A DNA stretch of 64,000 bases from Oligoflexia bacterium (GCA_028277945.1 JANQFH010000008.1:186001-250000); one strand, 5' to 3'. Numbered from the stretch's first letter, positions 19,158 to 28,583 are shown. Program-made: numbers and translations. Notes: generated by a model not told the origin, from the sequence alone.

Positions 19158-20348
19158 ATGTCTCATCCAAAACCAGAGTCTCCAGCGCTTATGGAGCCGA
19201 TGCTTCCGGCTGCAGGACAATCCTCGCAACTCGAGGATCTTGCTGTTGATCTCATTGCCAAGGGCAGTAGCTTTCACAGCCTTTTGCCCACGAACCTACA
19301 GACAGGCATTGCGGATCTGGTGCGCTCGATGAACTGCTATTACAGCAATCTCATCGAAGATCATCACACCCACCCCCGCGACATTGATCGCGCTCTAGCA
19401 GATGATTTCTCTACTGAACCAAAAAAGAGAGCCTTACAATTGGAAGCCAAAGCGCACATTGAAGTACAACGCCTCATGGATCATGGAGGCATCCCCGCCA
19501 ATCCAACGACGTCTACATTTATTACCTGGATCCACCGGAAGTTTTGTGAGCGTTTGCCCGACAATCTTCTATGGACTGAAAACCCTGACAGTGGAGAACG
19601 TCTTCGCATCCACGCAGGCAAGCTCAGACAAACTAATGTCATAGTTGGTCGCCACCTTGCGCCTGAGGCAAAAAATCTCCACGCTTTTCTGGCTCGCTTT
19701 CAAGAGGCCTATGATCTACAGCGCCTTTCCAAAGTGCAACAGATCCTCGCAGTCGCTGCGTCACATCATCGGTTACTGTGGATCCACCCTTTTCTCGACG
19801 GCAACGGTAGGGTGGCACGTCTCTTCTCGCATGCGCTCTTGTTGCATCTGGGTATTGGCAGTTCCCTTTGGTCAGTATCACGCGGTCTAGCCCGTAGCGT
19901 CGACGACTATAAAAGCATGCTCATGCAGGCAGATCAGCTGCGCCGCAATGACCATGATGGTCGTGGTACGCTCTCCCAACAAGGGCTGATGGATTTTTGT
20001 GGCTTTTTCTTGGCCACATGTCTTGATCAAATTGAGTTCATGCGCTCTCTGTTAGAACCTAAAGAGCTTCTAAATCGTGTTGCTGTTTATACCGAAGAAG
20101 AGATGCGTGCCAAGAGACTTCCAAAAGGGAGTCTGGCGCTATTGCGACATGCCATACTGGTTGGCGAGATTGCGCGCCATGAGCTCTCTGGCATTACGGG
20201 TTACAAAGAACGTCAGGCTCGTAATGTATTAAAAGAACTATTAGCTAAAAAACTCCTTTACTCAGCAACTCCACGTGGCCGCGTGCGTCTGGGTTTTCCT
20301 ATTGAGGTGGTAGAGCGCTGGTTCCCAACCCTCTACCCTGGAGTCTAA
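19158..20348 (+). CDS. Fic-domain protein (AMP-transferase type) with C-terminal HTH
   Basis: 396 aa. The catalytic Fic motif IHPFLDGNGRVARLF is complete (His, Asp, two Gly, Asn, Arg; about residues 213-226), so it should transfer AMP or a related group from a nucleotide to a protein hydroxyl. The preceding N-terminal helix contains YYSNLIEDHH, which resembles the (S/T)xxxE(G/N) inhibitory motif of class II Fic proteins, with Asp as the last residue. The C-terminal 80 residues (LRHAILVGEIARHELSGITGYKERQARNVLKELLAKKLL) look like a winged helix. This is the common chromosomal Fic architecture. The target is unknown. Confidence 0.88.
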   Translation: MSHPKPESPALMEPMLPAAGQSSQLEDLAVDLIAKGSSFHSLLPTNLQTGIADLVRSMNCYYSNLIEDHHTHPRDIDRALADDFSTEPKKRALQLEAKAHIEVQRLMDHGGIPANPTTSTFITWIHRKFCERLPDNLLWTENPDSGERLRIHAGKLRQTNVIVGRHLAPEAKNLHAFLARFQEAYDLQRLSKVQQILAVAASHHRLLWIHPFLDGNGRVARLFSHALLLHLGIGSSLWSVSRGLARSVDDYKSMLMQADQLRRNDHDGRGTLSQQGLMDFCGFFLATCLDQIEFMRSLLEPKELLNRVAVYTEEEMRAKRLPKGSLALLRHAILVGEIARHELSGITGYKERQARNVLKELLAKKLLYSATPRGRVRLGFPIEVVERWFPTLYPGV

Positions 20349-20486
20349 TAAGCGCTCTGTCACGATAACAAAAGGATAGACCACCCATAGTGTCCCCAGG
20401 GGCCGATTTGCAACTAGCCAGCGCATGCGATAGACTAGATCTAAGCTAAGACAACGAGATTTTTGAACATCTTCGCGGAGATACGC

Positions 20487-21428
20487 ATGCAACCAACCCC
20501 CCGTTTGTGGGTTTTGCCTCTCTTGATACTCTCTCTTCTAGCCAGTCCACTGATGGCCCAGGGGCCCGTAGAGGAGCTGGAGAAACAGCAAGAGGATACC
20601 CGTCTCTACCTTGAGACCATCGACATGCTCAAGGACAACTCCCTGGAAAATCAAATCAAAGGCTGGGAGAAGTTCCTCAAGGAGCATCCCGACAACTACT
20701 TTCGTGATGAGATCGAGGCCAACCTCGATAACATGAAGGCACGCCAGGAGATCATTGCCAGAGAGCAGGAAGAGCAGGATTCTCGACGCTACTTTGCAAC
20801 CGTGGAGCGGGCCGCAGACAAACCCGTAAGCGAGCAGATCCCTATCTGGGAGAAGTACCTCAAAGAGAACCCAGACTCACTCTTTGCCAACGAGGCACGC
20901 ACCACCCTAAACCGCCTGCGTCTACAAGCAGGGCCTGCTGTGGCACCAGCCCAACAACCCCTGCCATCATCGCCACCCCCTCCAGCGCCCCTACCAACAG
21001 CTCCGCCAACCGTCGAGACCACCGCCAAAGATCTGACCCTGCAGGATGATGGGCTGCTCGATCCCAATCGCGCCCTCTTTCTCGCCTCCGTCCCAGGTCT
21101 CATTGTTCCAGGCCTTGGCCACTTTTATGCCGGCAACTATACTATTGGCGGAGTCCTCGTCGGCCTACGCGTAGGTGGCTTAGCCCTCATGGGCTATGGT
21201 TTCTTTGATGAAAACCGCTTAGCGCTGATTATCCCCGGCAGCCTGGTGGCTGGCTTCTCCTACGTTCTCGATGTGGTCATGGCGCCCATCCAGGTACGCA
21301 ACCGCAATCACAGCCTCGAGCCACTCCCACCCTTAGAGGGGAGCCAACTCAGACCTCTCGACCAAGATCACCCCTTCGCCAAGGCAGAGCAGGAGCTGCT
21401 CACCCTCACTGTGGGCTTCTCCTTTTAG
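20487..21428 (+). CDS. Secreted/membrane protein with repeat region and TM2-like C-terminus
   Basis: 313 aa from the ATG at 20487 (GGAG site upstream; signal peptide PLLILSLLASPLMAQ). The N-terminal half has two related helical repeats: LENQIKGWEKFLKEHPDNYFRDEIEANLDNM and VSEQIPIWEKYLKENPDSLFANEARTTL, which are TPR-like. A Pro/Ala-rich linker (about 165-190) leads to two or three hydrophobic segments, with VPGLGHFYAGNYTIGGVLVGLRVGGLALMGY resembling the TM2/DUF5683-type 'G.GhfY.g....g' motif. Function unknown; an envelope scaffold is plausible. Confidence 0.75.
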   Translation: MQPTPRLWVLPLLILSLLASPLMAQGPVEELEKQQEDTRLYLETIDMLKDNSLENQIKGWEKFLKEHPDNYFRDEIEANLDNMKARQEIIAREQEEQDSRRYFATVERAADKPVSEQIPIWEKYLKENPDSLFANEARTTLNRLRLQAGPAVAPAQQPLPSSPPPPAPLPTAPPTVETTAKDLTLQDDGLLDPNRALFLASVPGLIVPGLGHFYAGNYTIGGVLVGLRVGGLALMGYGFFDENRLALIIPGSLVAGFSYVLDVVMAPIQVRNRNHSLEPLPPLEGSQLRPLDQDHPFAKAEQELLTLTVGFSF

Positions 21429-21833
21429 GCTGGATAAAACGGGACTTTGATCTAGTCTGACCTAAGGTTTCTGGCCCCATACTTGGAAGAGCCACGGCAC
21501 ACTCATAAGAGTGCGGGTATCCTGAGACAAAGTCTTTAAGGTTGTAACGATTGCAAGGATACTTCTTCATCGTGATATTTGTCGAACTCAAGCAAAGCCC
21601 TGCCTTCGCCCTGTAATCAAAACAAGTTGGTCGTATAGTGACCATTTTGTTTCCATAAAAGACAATCAGCATTCTATCCAACGTTAGGATCAAGACAAAG
21701 TTAATCACTCCACTCCCTTCGTGAAGGCTAACAACTGATTACTCTTCGGCTAATAATGGTCTGGCTTTCTTGGCACACAATTTGCTTTTTTTTAAGCCAG
21801 CCACGTCACCTTCAATTTGTTATGGGAGGAACT
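21429..21833. other. Intergenic stretch with one weak reverse ORF
   Basis: This 405-bp gap precedes the module B precursor. On the minus strand a GTG-started frame of 100 codons (stop at 21406, start 21708) has a plausible GGGAG site and four Cys, but no recognisable family, overlaps the end of the preceding gene and has no operon partner; I give it about 0.2 as a gene. The 120 bp immediately before the precursor must contain the module B promoter, but I see no clear -35/-10 pair. Confidence 0.3.
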
Positions 21834-21956
21834 ATGAAGGACGCAAAAAAGACAAAACGTCAACAGTCTAAGTCGTCAAAAAAAATCTTTTCCCCTATTA
21901 AGGACAAGCTGTTAGATACAGCTATGTCGACTATCACATATGATGTAACTGGCTAA
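21834..21956 (+). CDS. Module B candidate RiPP precursor peptide (40 aa)
   Basis: A 40-residue peptide with a near-ideal ribosome site (GGGAGGA, 4 nt before the ATG). The N-terminal half is extremely basic and Ser/Gln-rich (MKDAKKTKRQQSKSSKK), and the C-terminal half is LLDTAMSTITYDVTG, with several Thr/Ser and two Asp but no Cys. It stands 93 bp upstream of the HExxH enzyme and YcaO genes on the same strand. Size, position, strong SD and bipartite composition fit a leader-core precursor; Asp or Thr residues could be the modification targets. No homologue is known to me. Confidence 0.7.
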   Translation: MKDAKKTKRQQSKSSKKIFSPIKDKLLDTAMSTITYDVTG

Positions 21957-22049
21957 GTAGGCAACGAAAATAAGACAACGAAGCTAAGTATGGGAGTGGA
22001 TGGTCTCTGCTCCCGTACCTTCAAGCCAGGCATATGAGAGATCGATTTA

Positions 22050-23042
22050 ATGTGTTTAGAATATCATTCCGCCCCAGGAAAATTATCACCTTTTGTGCTT
22101 CGAAAAAATTTTCAAGGATATTTGGTTAAAAGCGCTATTTCCTACATTAATGAAGTTCAGTCGTCTTTAAAATTGGACCTCAACCACATAATATTAAAGT
22201 TATCCAGCCTAGATCAAAACCAGAAATTTTCCCCCTCTATCTATACAGGGTATCACATACTACAGTCAGCTTACGATAGTCAGAATAAAACCCTTGTGTT
22301 GGATGCCCTTCATTTCTTGGTTCAGTATTGCAATGATAAAGGTGGTAACAATAACATTGATTATTCAACTATACTTACAGAACCATATGAGAATCATTGT
22401 ATAGACACTTTTCGAAAATCGAACCCTAAAGATGACTTCGGCGTGCCAGCTTTTGACGTTGTAGAAATGTTTCCAATACTGAATGTTAAAAAATATAAAA
22501 TTCCTCCGTCTAGCCTTAAAAAGGCTGAAGAAATATTATCGCTGATTGATATGGATTTATGGAAAGAGTATCAAGCTTACGTTTCTATCTTAAAGATCTT
22601 CCAAGGAAAGAGTCTTCAAGGTGGAACAAGTCTCAACTGTTTTGGTACGGTATACCTGAGAATGCCTGAGGATTCCGAACATCCGGTACTCTACTTCCTG
22701 GAACATATTGTGCATGAAACCTCCCATTTGCATCTCTATGCATTAGCCGGAGACAGAGACCTTGTTAGAAACGATTCAGCCTCTGTTTATGACTCGCCAA
22801 TACGACACGACAAACGGCCCATTATTGGGGTATTTCACGCTACGTTTGTTTTGGCTCGCTTAGTCCGTATATTTCAGCGCTACCTAAATCATTTTAGCAA
22901 TGACTATCCAGAAGGAACTACCTTCTACAACAGAATAAGCAGAGACTTCAAAACCGGATACTCTATATTGAAAGAAAATTGTCTTTTTACAACGCTTGGG
23001 CGACAAATTTTTGATTCGTTAGATGATTGTACGAAAATTTGA
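22050..23042 (+). CDS. Module B HExxH peptide-modification enzyme
   Basis: 330 aa. The motif VHETSHLHLYAL (HETSH, about residues 222-226) is followed some 25 residues later by SPIRHDKRPIIGVFHATFVLARLVR. This 'R.D.RP..G..Ha.f' block after HExxH matches the family called HEXXH-motif putative peptide-modification proteins in RiPP clusters; studied relatives are 2-oxoglutarate-dependent hydroxylases, not peptidases. The second His (GVFHATF) may be the third metal ligand (inference). No signal peptide, so it acts in the cytoplasm. The 3' end overlaps YcaO by 20 bp, indicating coupling. A paralog with the same blocks is at 36.4-37.2 kb. Confidence 0.75.
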   Translation: MCLEYHSAPGKLSPFVLRKNFQGYLVKSAISYINEVQSSLKLDLNHIILKLSSLDQNQKFSPSIYTGYHILQSAYDSQNKTLVLDALHFLVQYCNDKGGNNNIDYSTILTEPYENHCIDTFRKSNPKDDFGVPAFDVVEMFPILNVKKYKIPPSSLKKAEEILSLIDMDLWKEYQAYVSILKIFQGKSLQGGTSLNCFGTVYLRMPEDSEHPVLYFLEHIVHETSHLHLYALAGDRDLVRNDSASVYDSPIRHDKRPIIGVFHATFVLARLVRIFQRYLNHFSNDYPEGTTFYNRISRDFKTGYSILKENCLFTTLGRQIFDSLDDCTKI

Positions 23043-24048
23043 AAGGAACGACCCTCTTGGAAATACCGCGTTTGGCAAACTACCTATCAAAAAACTGGTA
23101 CGTGCTGCAGTCTTCCCTGATCGCTTTTTTGTAGGCAAAGCAGGTATCAAGCTTGTCAATTGGCAAGGAAATAATCAGTACCTTTGTGGCTTCTCATGCA
23201 GCAGACAACCGGCTATTGCCGAAAATGTAGCTGTTTTCGAACTCTGTGAACGCTTGACAGCAAAGTATGAATTTCAATCTTTTCTGGGCACGAATATGAA
23301 TACTTTCAGAGCGTTTACCTGGCCCGATGGGAATCCAGCTAGAGTGACAAAATCTCAATTATTCCTTGGTCCAAATCCATTTTCCCAATTTGGACAAGAG
23401 GCAACTGGCCTAGGTTTTGGCCCTGATTATCATCAAGCATTAAATCACGCTATTCTTGAATTGTTGGAGAGGCACATCTGCGCAGGTCTTTGGTATGAAG
23501 CAAAATATAGGCTATGCAAGGCAATCGACAGAGTATCTTTAGACTCCTTTGACATTTTCTACTATACCCTCCACAGACCGAAGATACCATTTGTTCTAGC
23601 CATTATATACTCGAATGAACTTGAGGTGCTTTCAGTCGGCCATGCAATAAGATCTACGTTTGAGGAGGCGAAGGAAAAATCCTACTCCGAAGCAGTGATG
23701 CTGTTAGATTGTGTTCTCCACAAGGATAACGGTATCTGTACCAATTTAAGAACTAAAAATCGTTTGCTTTCTCAAAGAGGTCCCTTAGCAAAAGAACGAT
23801 TCCAACAATTTAACGATCTGACAGTAAACGTGGCAGCAGCAAAAAATATCCTAAGCCGATATTTTTCAATATCTGAGATTACTGCGGCGGTGCTTGGCAC
23901 TAATGACGATATCGAAATTATTCAACTTTTCCGGGATAGAAACTTCTGGTCTCTACGAGCACTTTCGAAGAAGGTGGCTACCTTGGCAGAACGTCGACAA
24001 TCGAATCGATATTCAGAAAAACAAAAGATTCTGGACCCTTATTGCTAA
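23023..24048 (+). CDS. Module B YcaO-domain enzyme
   Basis: 341 aa. YcaO motifs: AIAENVAVFELCERLTAKYEF (about residue 68), GPDYHQALNHAILELLERHICAGLW (about 150) and FEEAKEKSYSEAVMLL (about 215), giving the three Glu-rich ATP/Mg-binding helices. It is probably an ATP-dependent peptide-backbone modifier working with the overlapping HExxH enzyme on the short upstream peptide. It lacks the C-terminal Pro-rich tail of azoline-forming YcaO proteins and has no E1-like partner here, so thioamide, amidine or another product is open. It is convergent with the MFS gene, 12 bp apart. Confidence 0.85.
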   Translation: MIVRKFERNDPLGNTAFGKLPIKKLVRAAVFPDRFFVGKAGIKLVNWQGNNQYLCGFSCSRQPAIAENVAVFELCERLTAKYEFQSFLGTNMNTFRAFTWPDGNPARVTKSQLFLGPNPFSQFGQEATGLGFGPDYHQALNHAILELLERHICAGLWYEAKYRLCKAIDRVSLDSFDIFYYTLHRPKIPFVLAIIYSNELEVLSVGHAIRSTFEEAKEKSYSEAVMLLDCVLHKDNGICTNLRTKNRLLSQRGPLAKERFQQFNDLTVNVAAAKNILSRYFSISEITAAVLGTNDDIEIIQLFRDRNFWSLRALSKKVATLAERRQSNRYSEKQKILDPYC

Positions 24049-24060
24049 GATCAGCATACA

Positions 24061-25329
24061 TTAGAGCTTGTCGGAAATAAGGCTATATCTTTTGGCCGTG
24101 CTCCACAACAACAGTGTTGAAGCAAGCCCCACAATGCCAGAAAGACCAATTAACTTGCCTATGGCTGGATCGGCTTTCATAAGTACAGTGAAGATTACCA
24201 TGGACAGTATATACCCGACTCTGCCATAAGCCTGTCCTTTCGATATTGAGTAGGTAAACCGATCTTGGCTAAATTGTGACTGAATCTTGTTTGAAAACAT
24301 TATAAGGGAAACACCGTACAGGATACCGATAATGATCATTAGGGCAATAAAGGAGTCTCGAGAAGTTCCTCCAGCAAGAATTAGTGTTAGACTTAGAGCT
24401 ACAAGAAGAAGAATCAATTTATGAATACTACGGAAGTACACTTGAAATGCATTTGGGAAGAGAGTAATTGCGGTTAATGCTAGGAGGAATCCAAAGTAGA
24501 TAGACGATGGACCTGAAAGTATTCGTGTAATTCCAGAAAGATGTTTTGATGCTGCTAGCGATTGCATAAGAATAAAGGCAACCGCTCCAAAAGCTAAATT
24601 TGTCAAAAATAGAAACTGATTGTTCCATTTTAGCCAATGGTCGTCTTTTAAATCTATGATACGTTGATTTGCATTGTTCTGAAAAACATCAACCGATACT
24701 TGTTGCATACTGGTTATCTTTTTCATAAAGGATAGTAAAAGGAAGAGTCCAAGTAGAGAAATAAGGTAGGTTATGGAGTTTACGATGCAGACGACAGACC
24801 ATCCACTAGTTAGCAGCAACGCTGCGACTGAAGCACTTACCATGTTTACTCCACGATTTGCAGCATTCGAGAACGCTAAAGCTCTAGGTAGAGGGAAAAA
24901 ATTATTCCTATCCAGGAAGATAGGAATAATGGTGGTCAGTTGTCTTGTTATAAGTGATAATGTACGCATTACTATCATCAGAGCGAGAAATAAGCCGTAA
25001 AATAGGTGCCTTGGAAGATATGATATTAAGATAGGCAGAATGGTCAGTCCCATTAGGATAAATTCGATACATAGGGCGTAAAAAATTCTATCCTTGATAT
25101 TTATAATGCGATCAATGTATTTTCCAAGAAAGGGTGCTAAACCAATTTGCAGTATGGCATCTGTAGAGAACAGAATCCCCGATAACAATATTCCCGAACT
25201 ATCGTCAAGAAAGAGTGCAACTGCGAAGAAAAGTAAAAGGCTATCCCCAAGTTTGGAAATAATCGATAAAGAAAGATACCCCCAAATAGGCGCCTTTGTC
25301 ATGTTGTGGATTGGCTTTTCTCTATCCAT
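24061..25329 (-). CDS. Module B MFS transporter
   Basis: 422 aa with about 12 hydrophobic segments and a conserved A-like loop (APFLGKYIDRIINIKDRIF) between TM2 and TM3; this loop is weaker than in classical drug exporters. It most likely exports a small molecule or peptide by proton antiport. It is convergent with the HExxH-YcaO pair and follows kinase and SBP remnants on its own strand, so it belongs to the same module. No clear ribosome site precedes the ATG at 25329; a second ATG at 25302 is possible. Confidence 0.82.
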   Translation of the reverse strand: MDREKPIHNMTKAPIWGYLSLSIISKLGDSLLLFFAVALFLDDSSGILLSGILFSTDAILQIGLAPFLGKYIDRIINIKDRIFYALCIEFILMGLTILPILISYLPRHLFYGLFLALMIVMRTLSLITRQLTTIIPIFLDRNNFFPLPRALAFSNAANRGVNMVSASVAALLLTSGWSVVCIVNSITYLISLLGLFLLLSFMKKITSMQQVSVDVFQNNANQRIIDLKDDHWLKWNNQFLFLTNLAFGAVAFILMQSLAASKHLSGITRILSGPSSIYFGFLLALTAITLFPNAFQVYFRSIHKLILLLVALSLTLILAGGTSRDSFIALMIIIGILYGVSLIMFSNKIQSQFSQDRFTYSISKGQAYGRVGYILSMVIFTVLMKADPAIGKLIGLSGIVGLASTLLLWSTAKRYSLISDKL

Positions 25330-25438
25330 ATACTATCATCAACAAGGCAAGAATTAGGCCAATAGGAATGTCCGGTATTCCAATGGGTTGTAGATAGGTA
25401 ACGCTTAGGAACAGTATGTCTGATATAGGACGCTCTGT
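25322..25438 (-). pseudogene. Probable C-terminal remnant of a hybrid histidine kinase
   Basis: One minus-strand frame reads ISDILFLSVTYLQPIGIPD followed by IPIGLILA before a stop. It aligns without gaps to the last residues of the module C kinase (V-KCIPKSLASL-VPIGL) and ends a similar distance before the stop. The same block recurs at 37422-37550 with most substitutions conservative, so the frame was under selection. Position fits too: it directly follows an SBP remnant, the SBP-kinase order of modules C and D. The kinase assignment is tentative because the stretch is short. Confidence 0.4.
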
Positions 25439-25476
25439 TCACCCTGAAGACAGTTTGTTTGTATTGCGAACAATTG

Positions 25477-25590
25477 AGCCGTTGCCGGTCTGCCATCATG
25501 GAACCTCGCATCTGCCTTCAAGGTAAAGGTATACTCATCTCCTGCATCAGAGAGCAGCCCATTTTCTTGACCACAAACCAACGAACGCAT
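25477..25590 (-). pseudogene. Remnant of a family 5 solute-binding protein
   Basis: The frame reads SDAGDEYTFTLKADARFHDGRPATA, nearly identical to part of the module E SBP (SDAGDEYTFTLNSDARFHDGSPVTA). The sequence before it is only 13 residues and lacks a signal peptide, and the sequence after it is unrelated, so this is a deletion derivative. The fragment begins immediately after the stop codon of the 497-aa gene. It shows that module B once had its own SBP. Confidence 0.75.
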
Positions 25591-27084
25591 CTAGCGTACC
25601 CACAAGACAGATGTATCATGTCTCGTTAGATTGATACTTTCAGGAAGCATGCCCGCAGAAGCACGATCATCGTGTACCAGGGTCTCAATAGCTCGGCCAT
25701 CCGCAGATTCACCATGAAAAGCAAAGTAGCCACACCAATAGCTTAGTGGATCTGCCATGGCATTCAAGTAGGAATAGACATCTATGAGTTCAGAACGTAG
25801 CTGAGCAATCTCCGTTTCTGTTTCTCCAAGACCAAAACTCAGTTCTTCGATAGTCTCTTCCAAGTCGTGAGATGACCGCAAGTCGCCGCTGAAGCAGGTC
25901 GCAATAGCAGAAAGTCTTTCCTTCTCTAACCGGCTCAGCTTTCCTTCGTCGTGAAGTACTTGAACTTTTTGTCTAAACTCCTGTGGATTTTTCTCGATTT
26001 CCTCTACAGTAAAACTAATCGACTCTCTCTTATTTTCCAAAATTGACAGGCCTCTCAGCGCGTCGATCAGTGTATCTATGACTACTACATCCTCGCCTTT
26101 CAAATCCTTGCGAAATTTTTCGAGACTTTGGACAGCCAATTCGACTGTCGCAAGACTTTCTCTAAAGTAGCTCCCCAGGGCCCTTCGAACAGTCATAGCA
26201 TCTCCTATTAAAGAGACGAGTTCTCTTGAAGAGTCAGCAATAGCCTCTAATCTTCTCAACCTCTGGCCTATTTCCTGACAAGGTTCGAGCAAAATTTTTC
26301 TTCTAGCACCTACTCTCAATATCAAGAGAGGAACATGATATGGCCGATAGAACATCACAACTTCTGATAGGTCTGTCCTCGACCGCTCATCATATGAGCC
26401 CGTAATCGGATGAGGGTAGTATCGCCCTCGAAAATAATTATCCACCACTCTTCTAATCAGTTCCCCTTTGAGACGAATTTCCAAAATTCCAGGCTCATCG
26501 ATTTCAAAAGCTAGTTGAACAAACTCTGGACCAAGTTCAAATTGCCTACCCATATCTGCATTTCTGTACATACCCCTATCGGCAAACATAATAGGTTCGC
26601 TTAGGGCAAAGTGGGAAACCCCATAATAAGCTTCCCTTTTCCTATCCCATCTCTTCAAGCTCTTCCAGGTAGTTAGAATGGTCTTTGAGTTTAAACGAAC
26701 ATCAACGTTTACCTTTAATCCGTCTAAACTCCTTTCCAGATCGGTTCTCTCACCTCGCCGTTCTTCAAAACTTGCTCCAACAAAATGTAGATCTAGCTCC
26801 AAGAGGTACGGCCCTGGGCGAATGATTTTCACTCCTGGGAACCTTAGTTCTTTGTTGCCATCTATGATATCAGGATAGTCCGAAGATAGACTGGTAATAA
26901 ATCTACCGTTTTCCATCCTCCCAAAGAGTCGAAAATTAGTAATATCAGCGTAGCTTCCAATTCTAGGACCACGAACTCCATGATAAAAAGTATCTCCAGC
27001 CTCTGCAGCACGATCACATAGCGCTACTAGTGCAACCAGAGACAATAGGAGCCAATGGTACTTTTGTGTCTTTAGAATTATCAT
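25591..27084 (-). CDS. Secreted hypothetical protein (497 aa)
   Basis: No family recognised. A signal peptide (WLLLSLVALVALCDRAAEAG) is followed by a beta-rich, Arg-rich N-terminal half (residues about 30-260) and a strongly helical, charged second half with predicted coiled coil (about 270-460, e.g. ETIEELSFGLGETETEIAQLR). Last gene of the five-gene operon that contains the RES-domain protein, 5 bp after the 247-aa gene. It may be a delivery or envelope component. Confidence 0.7.
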   Translation of the reverse strand: MIILKTQKYHWLLLSLVALVALCDRAAEAGDTFYHGVRGPRIGSYADITNFRLFGRMENGRFITSLSSDYPDIIDGNKELRFPGVKIIRPGPYLLELDLHFVGASFEERRGERTDLERSLDGLKVNVDVRLNSKTILTTWKSLKRWDRKREAYYGVSHFALSEPIMFADRGMYRNADMGRQFELGPEFVQLAFEIDEPGILEIRLKGELIRRVVDNYFRGRYYPHPITGSYDERSRTDLSEVVMFYRPYHVPLLILRVGARRKILLEPCQEIGQRLRRLEAIADSSRELVSLIGDAMTVRRALGSYFRESLATVELAVQSLEKFRKDLKGEDVVVIDTLIDALRGLSILENKRESISFTVEEIEKNPQEFRQKVQVLHDEGKLSRLEKERLSAIATCFSGDLRSSHDLEETIEELSFGLGETETEIAQLRSELIDVYSYLNAMADPLSYWCGYFAFHGESADGRAIETLVHDDRASAGMLPESINLTRHDTSVLWVR

Positions 27085-27089
27085 GCTAT

Positions 27090-27833
27090 TCAGTCTTTTC
27101 GCGGTGAAAAAATTACGCCCCCAAGCGTTTCAAAAGGCCTTCCTATATCTACATCTACCTTCAATACATCGCGGGTCTTGATTCTTGCCCAAAGCGTAGT
27201 CGGATCCACACGCCTTTCCTCTTCCATCCAAAACTCGTACTCGCGAACGAAGAATGCTGGAGAGGTAATATCCGCATCAAAAGCGTTCGGATTAAGATAG
27301 TAAATTCTAGGTACCCTATGTTGATGGACCCAATCTATGTCAGGTTTCTCACTACGAGGCCACTTGTGTGTTTCATAGTTGACCTCATCCACACGTGTTC
27401 CGTCGTAGCGGCGACTGTGTTTGAATGTTGCCTTGAGCTTCCGATTCTCTAGTGCTGATTTTATAATTTTGACTTTCCCAACTCCTGCATAGTGAAAAAA
27501 TAGAATTACAAGTGCCGTTCGGCCTGAATCGATGTCCTGTAGAAGTTTCTGAGGAAGAACGGAATCTCTAATTTTATCCGTACCTTCCCTACTTAGGAAG
27601 TCAAAAAACCAAATTAGGAAGTCTGATCGAACGAAAAAGAAAAGTCGATCACCAACGGGATCATGAAATACAAGCGGTTCTTTTATAATCTCCTCCGCCT
27701 CGTTCTCGGAAAGCTTCACTCGATGAAAATATTTTGATTCCTTAATCACTTTGTCCGATGGAAAGTAAGAATCAGCATACAACACTGGCGTCACCACTAT
27801 AAGAACACTCAAACACAACGTAAAGCGATACAA
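27090..27833 (-). CDS. Secreted hypothetical protein (247 aa)
   Basis: No family recognised. A signal peptide (FTLCLSVLIVVTPVLYAD) leads into a charged soluble protein with several Trp and Tyr; the centre holds IRDSVLPQKLLQDIDSGRTALV and the end VGRPF-type strands. It lies 3 bp after the 248-aa gene and 5 bp before the 497-aa gene on the same strand, so it is part of one transcription unit. Confidence 0.7.
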   Translation of the reverse strand: MYRFTLCLSVLIVVTPVLYADSYFPSDKVIKESKYFHRVKLSENEAEEIIKEPLVFHDPVGDRLFFFVRSDFLIWFFDFLSREGTDKIRDSVLPQKLLQDIDSGRTALVILFFHYAGVGKVKIIKSALENRKLKATFKHSRRYDGTRVDEVNYETHKWPRSEKPDIDWVHQHRVPRIYYLNPNAFDADITSPAFFVREYEFWMEEERRVDPTTLWARIKTRDVLKVDVDIGRPFETLGGVIFSPRKD

Positions 27834-27836
27834 CTT

Positions 27837-28583
27837 CTACTCTCCAAAACCCTTCACAAAAAACTTCTCATCGATCAACCGCAGACCCTCATAGACCTCA
27901 TACTTGATCAAGGCACCCTTGGTATCGCGGTAGAGCCCTTTGCGCACTTGTCTTGGTTTTTTGTAAAGGCCCTCAACCTTGCTCAAAAAGGCTGCCAGTT
28001 CCTCTCTACTAAAAGGGCCATGCCGTTCCCAATCGAGCCAATCAGGGCCAATGGAGACCACCACCGATAGCTCACGGCTGCCAGGTTTTACTCCACCAAA
28101 GAGCTTCTTTGCCATCCTCTGACTGCCAAGCGTCAGGAGGTGCCAGTTGCGGCTTTCAAAATGCTCTCGCTTGTTCTGCTGATCCATAAACATAAAATAG
28201 ACGCCTTCGCTCCAGGAGCTACGATCCAGATTGACGCCTTTTTTGAAGCGCTCTAAAAATGTTTTTAAATCGGCAGGTTGATCATGCCAATGCCGTATGA
28301 TCCTTTTGATAAAAGACCAGGTTGAGATGACAGACATGCCCTCCTCATCTTGCGACTGATCCAGAGAGTCGAGTTTTTCTAATTCATAACCTCTAAACAG
28401 TTCCGAACCTGTATCAGGCTCTGTTACCAGCAGCAGAGCACCATCTTTAAGTTCCACAGTATCTCCAAACTCTATAGGTCTTTCGATATCCTCAGGAACT
28501 CCAGGGATATCAATCACTGTATCTCCCTGCTGTGCAAAGGGAGAGTCTGGATGGGGGGGTCGTTTTTCTCTCTCACGCATCAC
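27837..28583 (-). CDS. Cytoplasmic protein next to the RES-domain gene, possible immunity
   Basis: 248 aa, no signal peptide, no recognised family. The N-terminus is polar and Pro-rich (REKRPPHPDSPFAQQGD), and the rest is a mixed alpha/beta acidic protein with many Trp. Its start overlaps the RES-domain gene stop by 4 nt. A non-secreted gene coupled to the 3' end of a secreted toxin-like gene is the usual place for an immunity protein, but nothing in the sequence proves that. Confidence 0.6.
   Translation of the reverse strand: MMREREKRPPHPDSPFAQQGDTVIDIPGVPEDIERPIEFGDTVELKDGALLLVTEPDTGSELFRGYELEKLDSLDQSQDEEGMSVISTWSFIKRIIRHWHDQPADLKTFLERFKKGVNLDRSSWSEGVYFMFMDQQNKREHFESRNWHLLTLGSQRMAKKLFGGVKPGSRELSVVVSIGPDWLDWERHGPFSREELAAFLSKVEGLYKKPRQVRKGLYRDTKGALIKYEVYEGLRLIDEKFFVKGFGE

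Noticed and set aside
21406-21708. 100-codon GTG-started reverse frame with several Cys.
   Set aside because: Has a possible ribosome site but overlaps the end of the preceding gene, has no family match or partner; kept only as a note in the intergenic entry.
22050-23042. HExxH proteins read as secreted zinc peptidases that process or degrade the peptide.
   Set aside because: Neither has a signal peptide, both lack a peptidase third-ligand motif of known type, and both carry the RP..G.(F/Y)HA.F block of the peptide-modification family.
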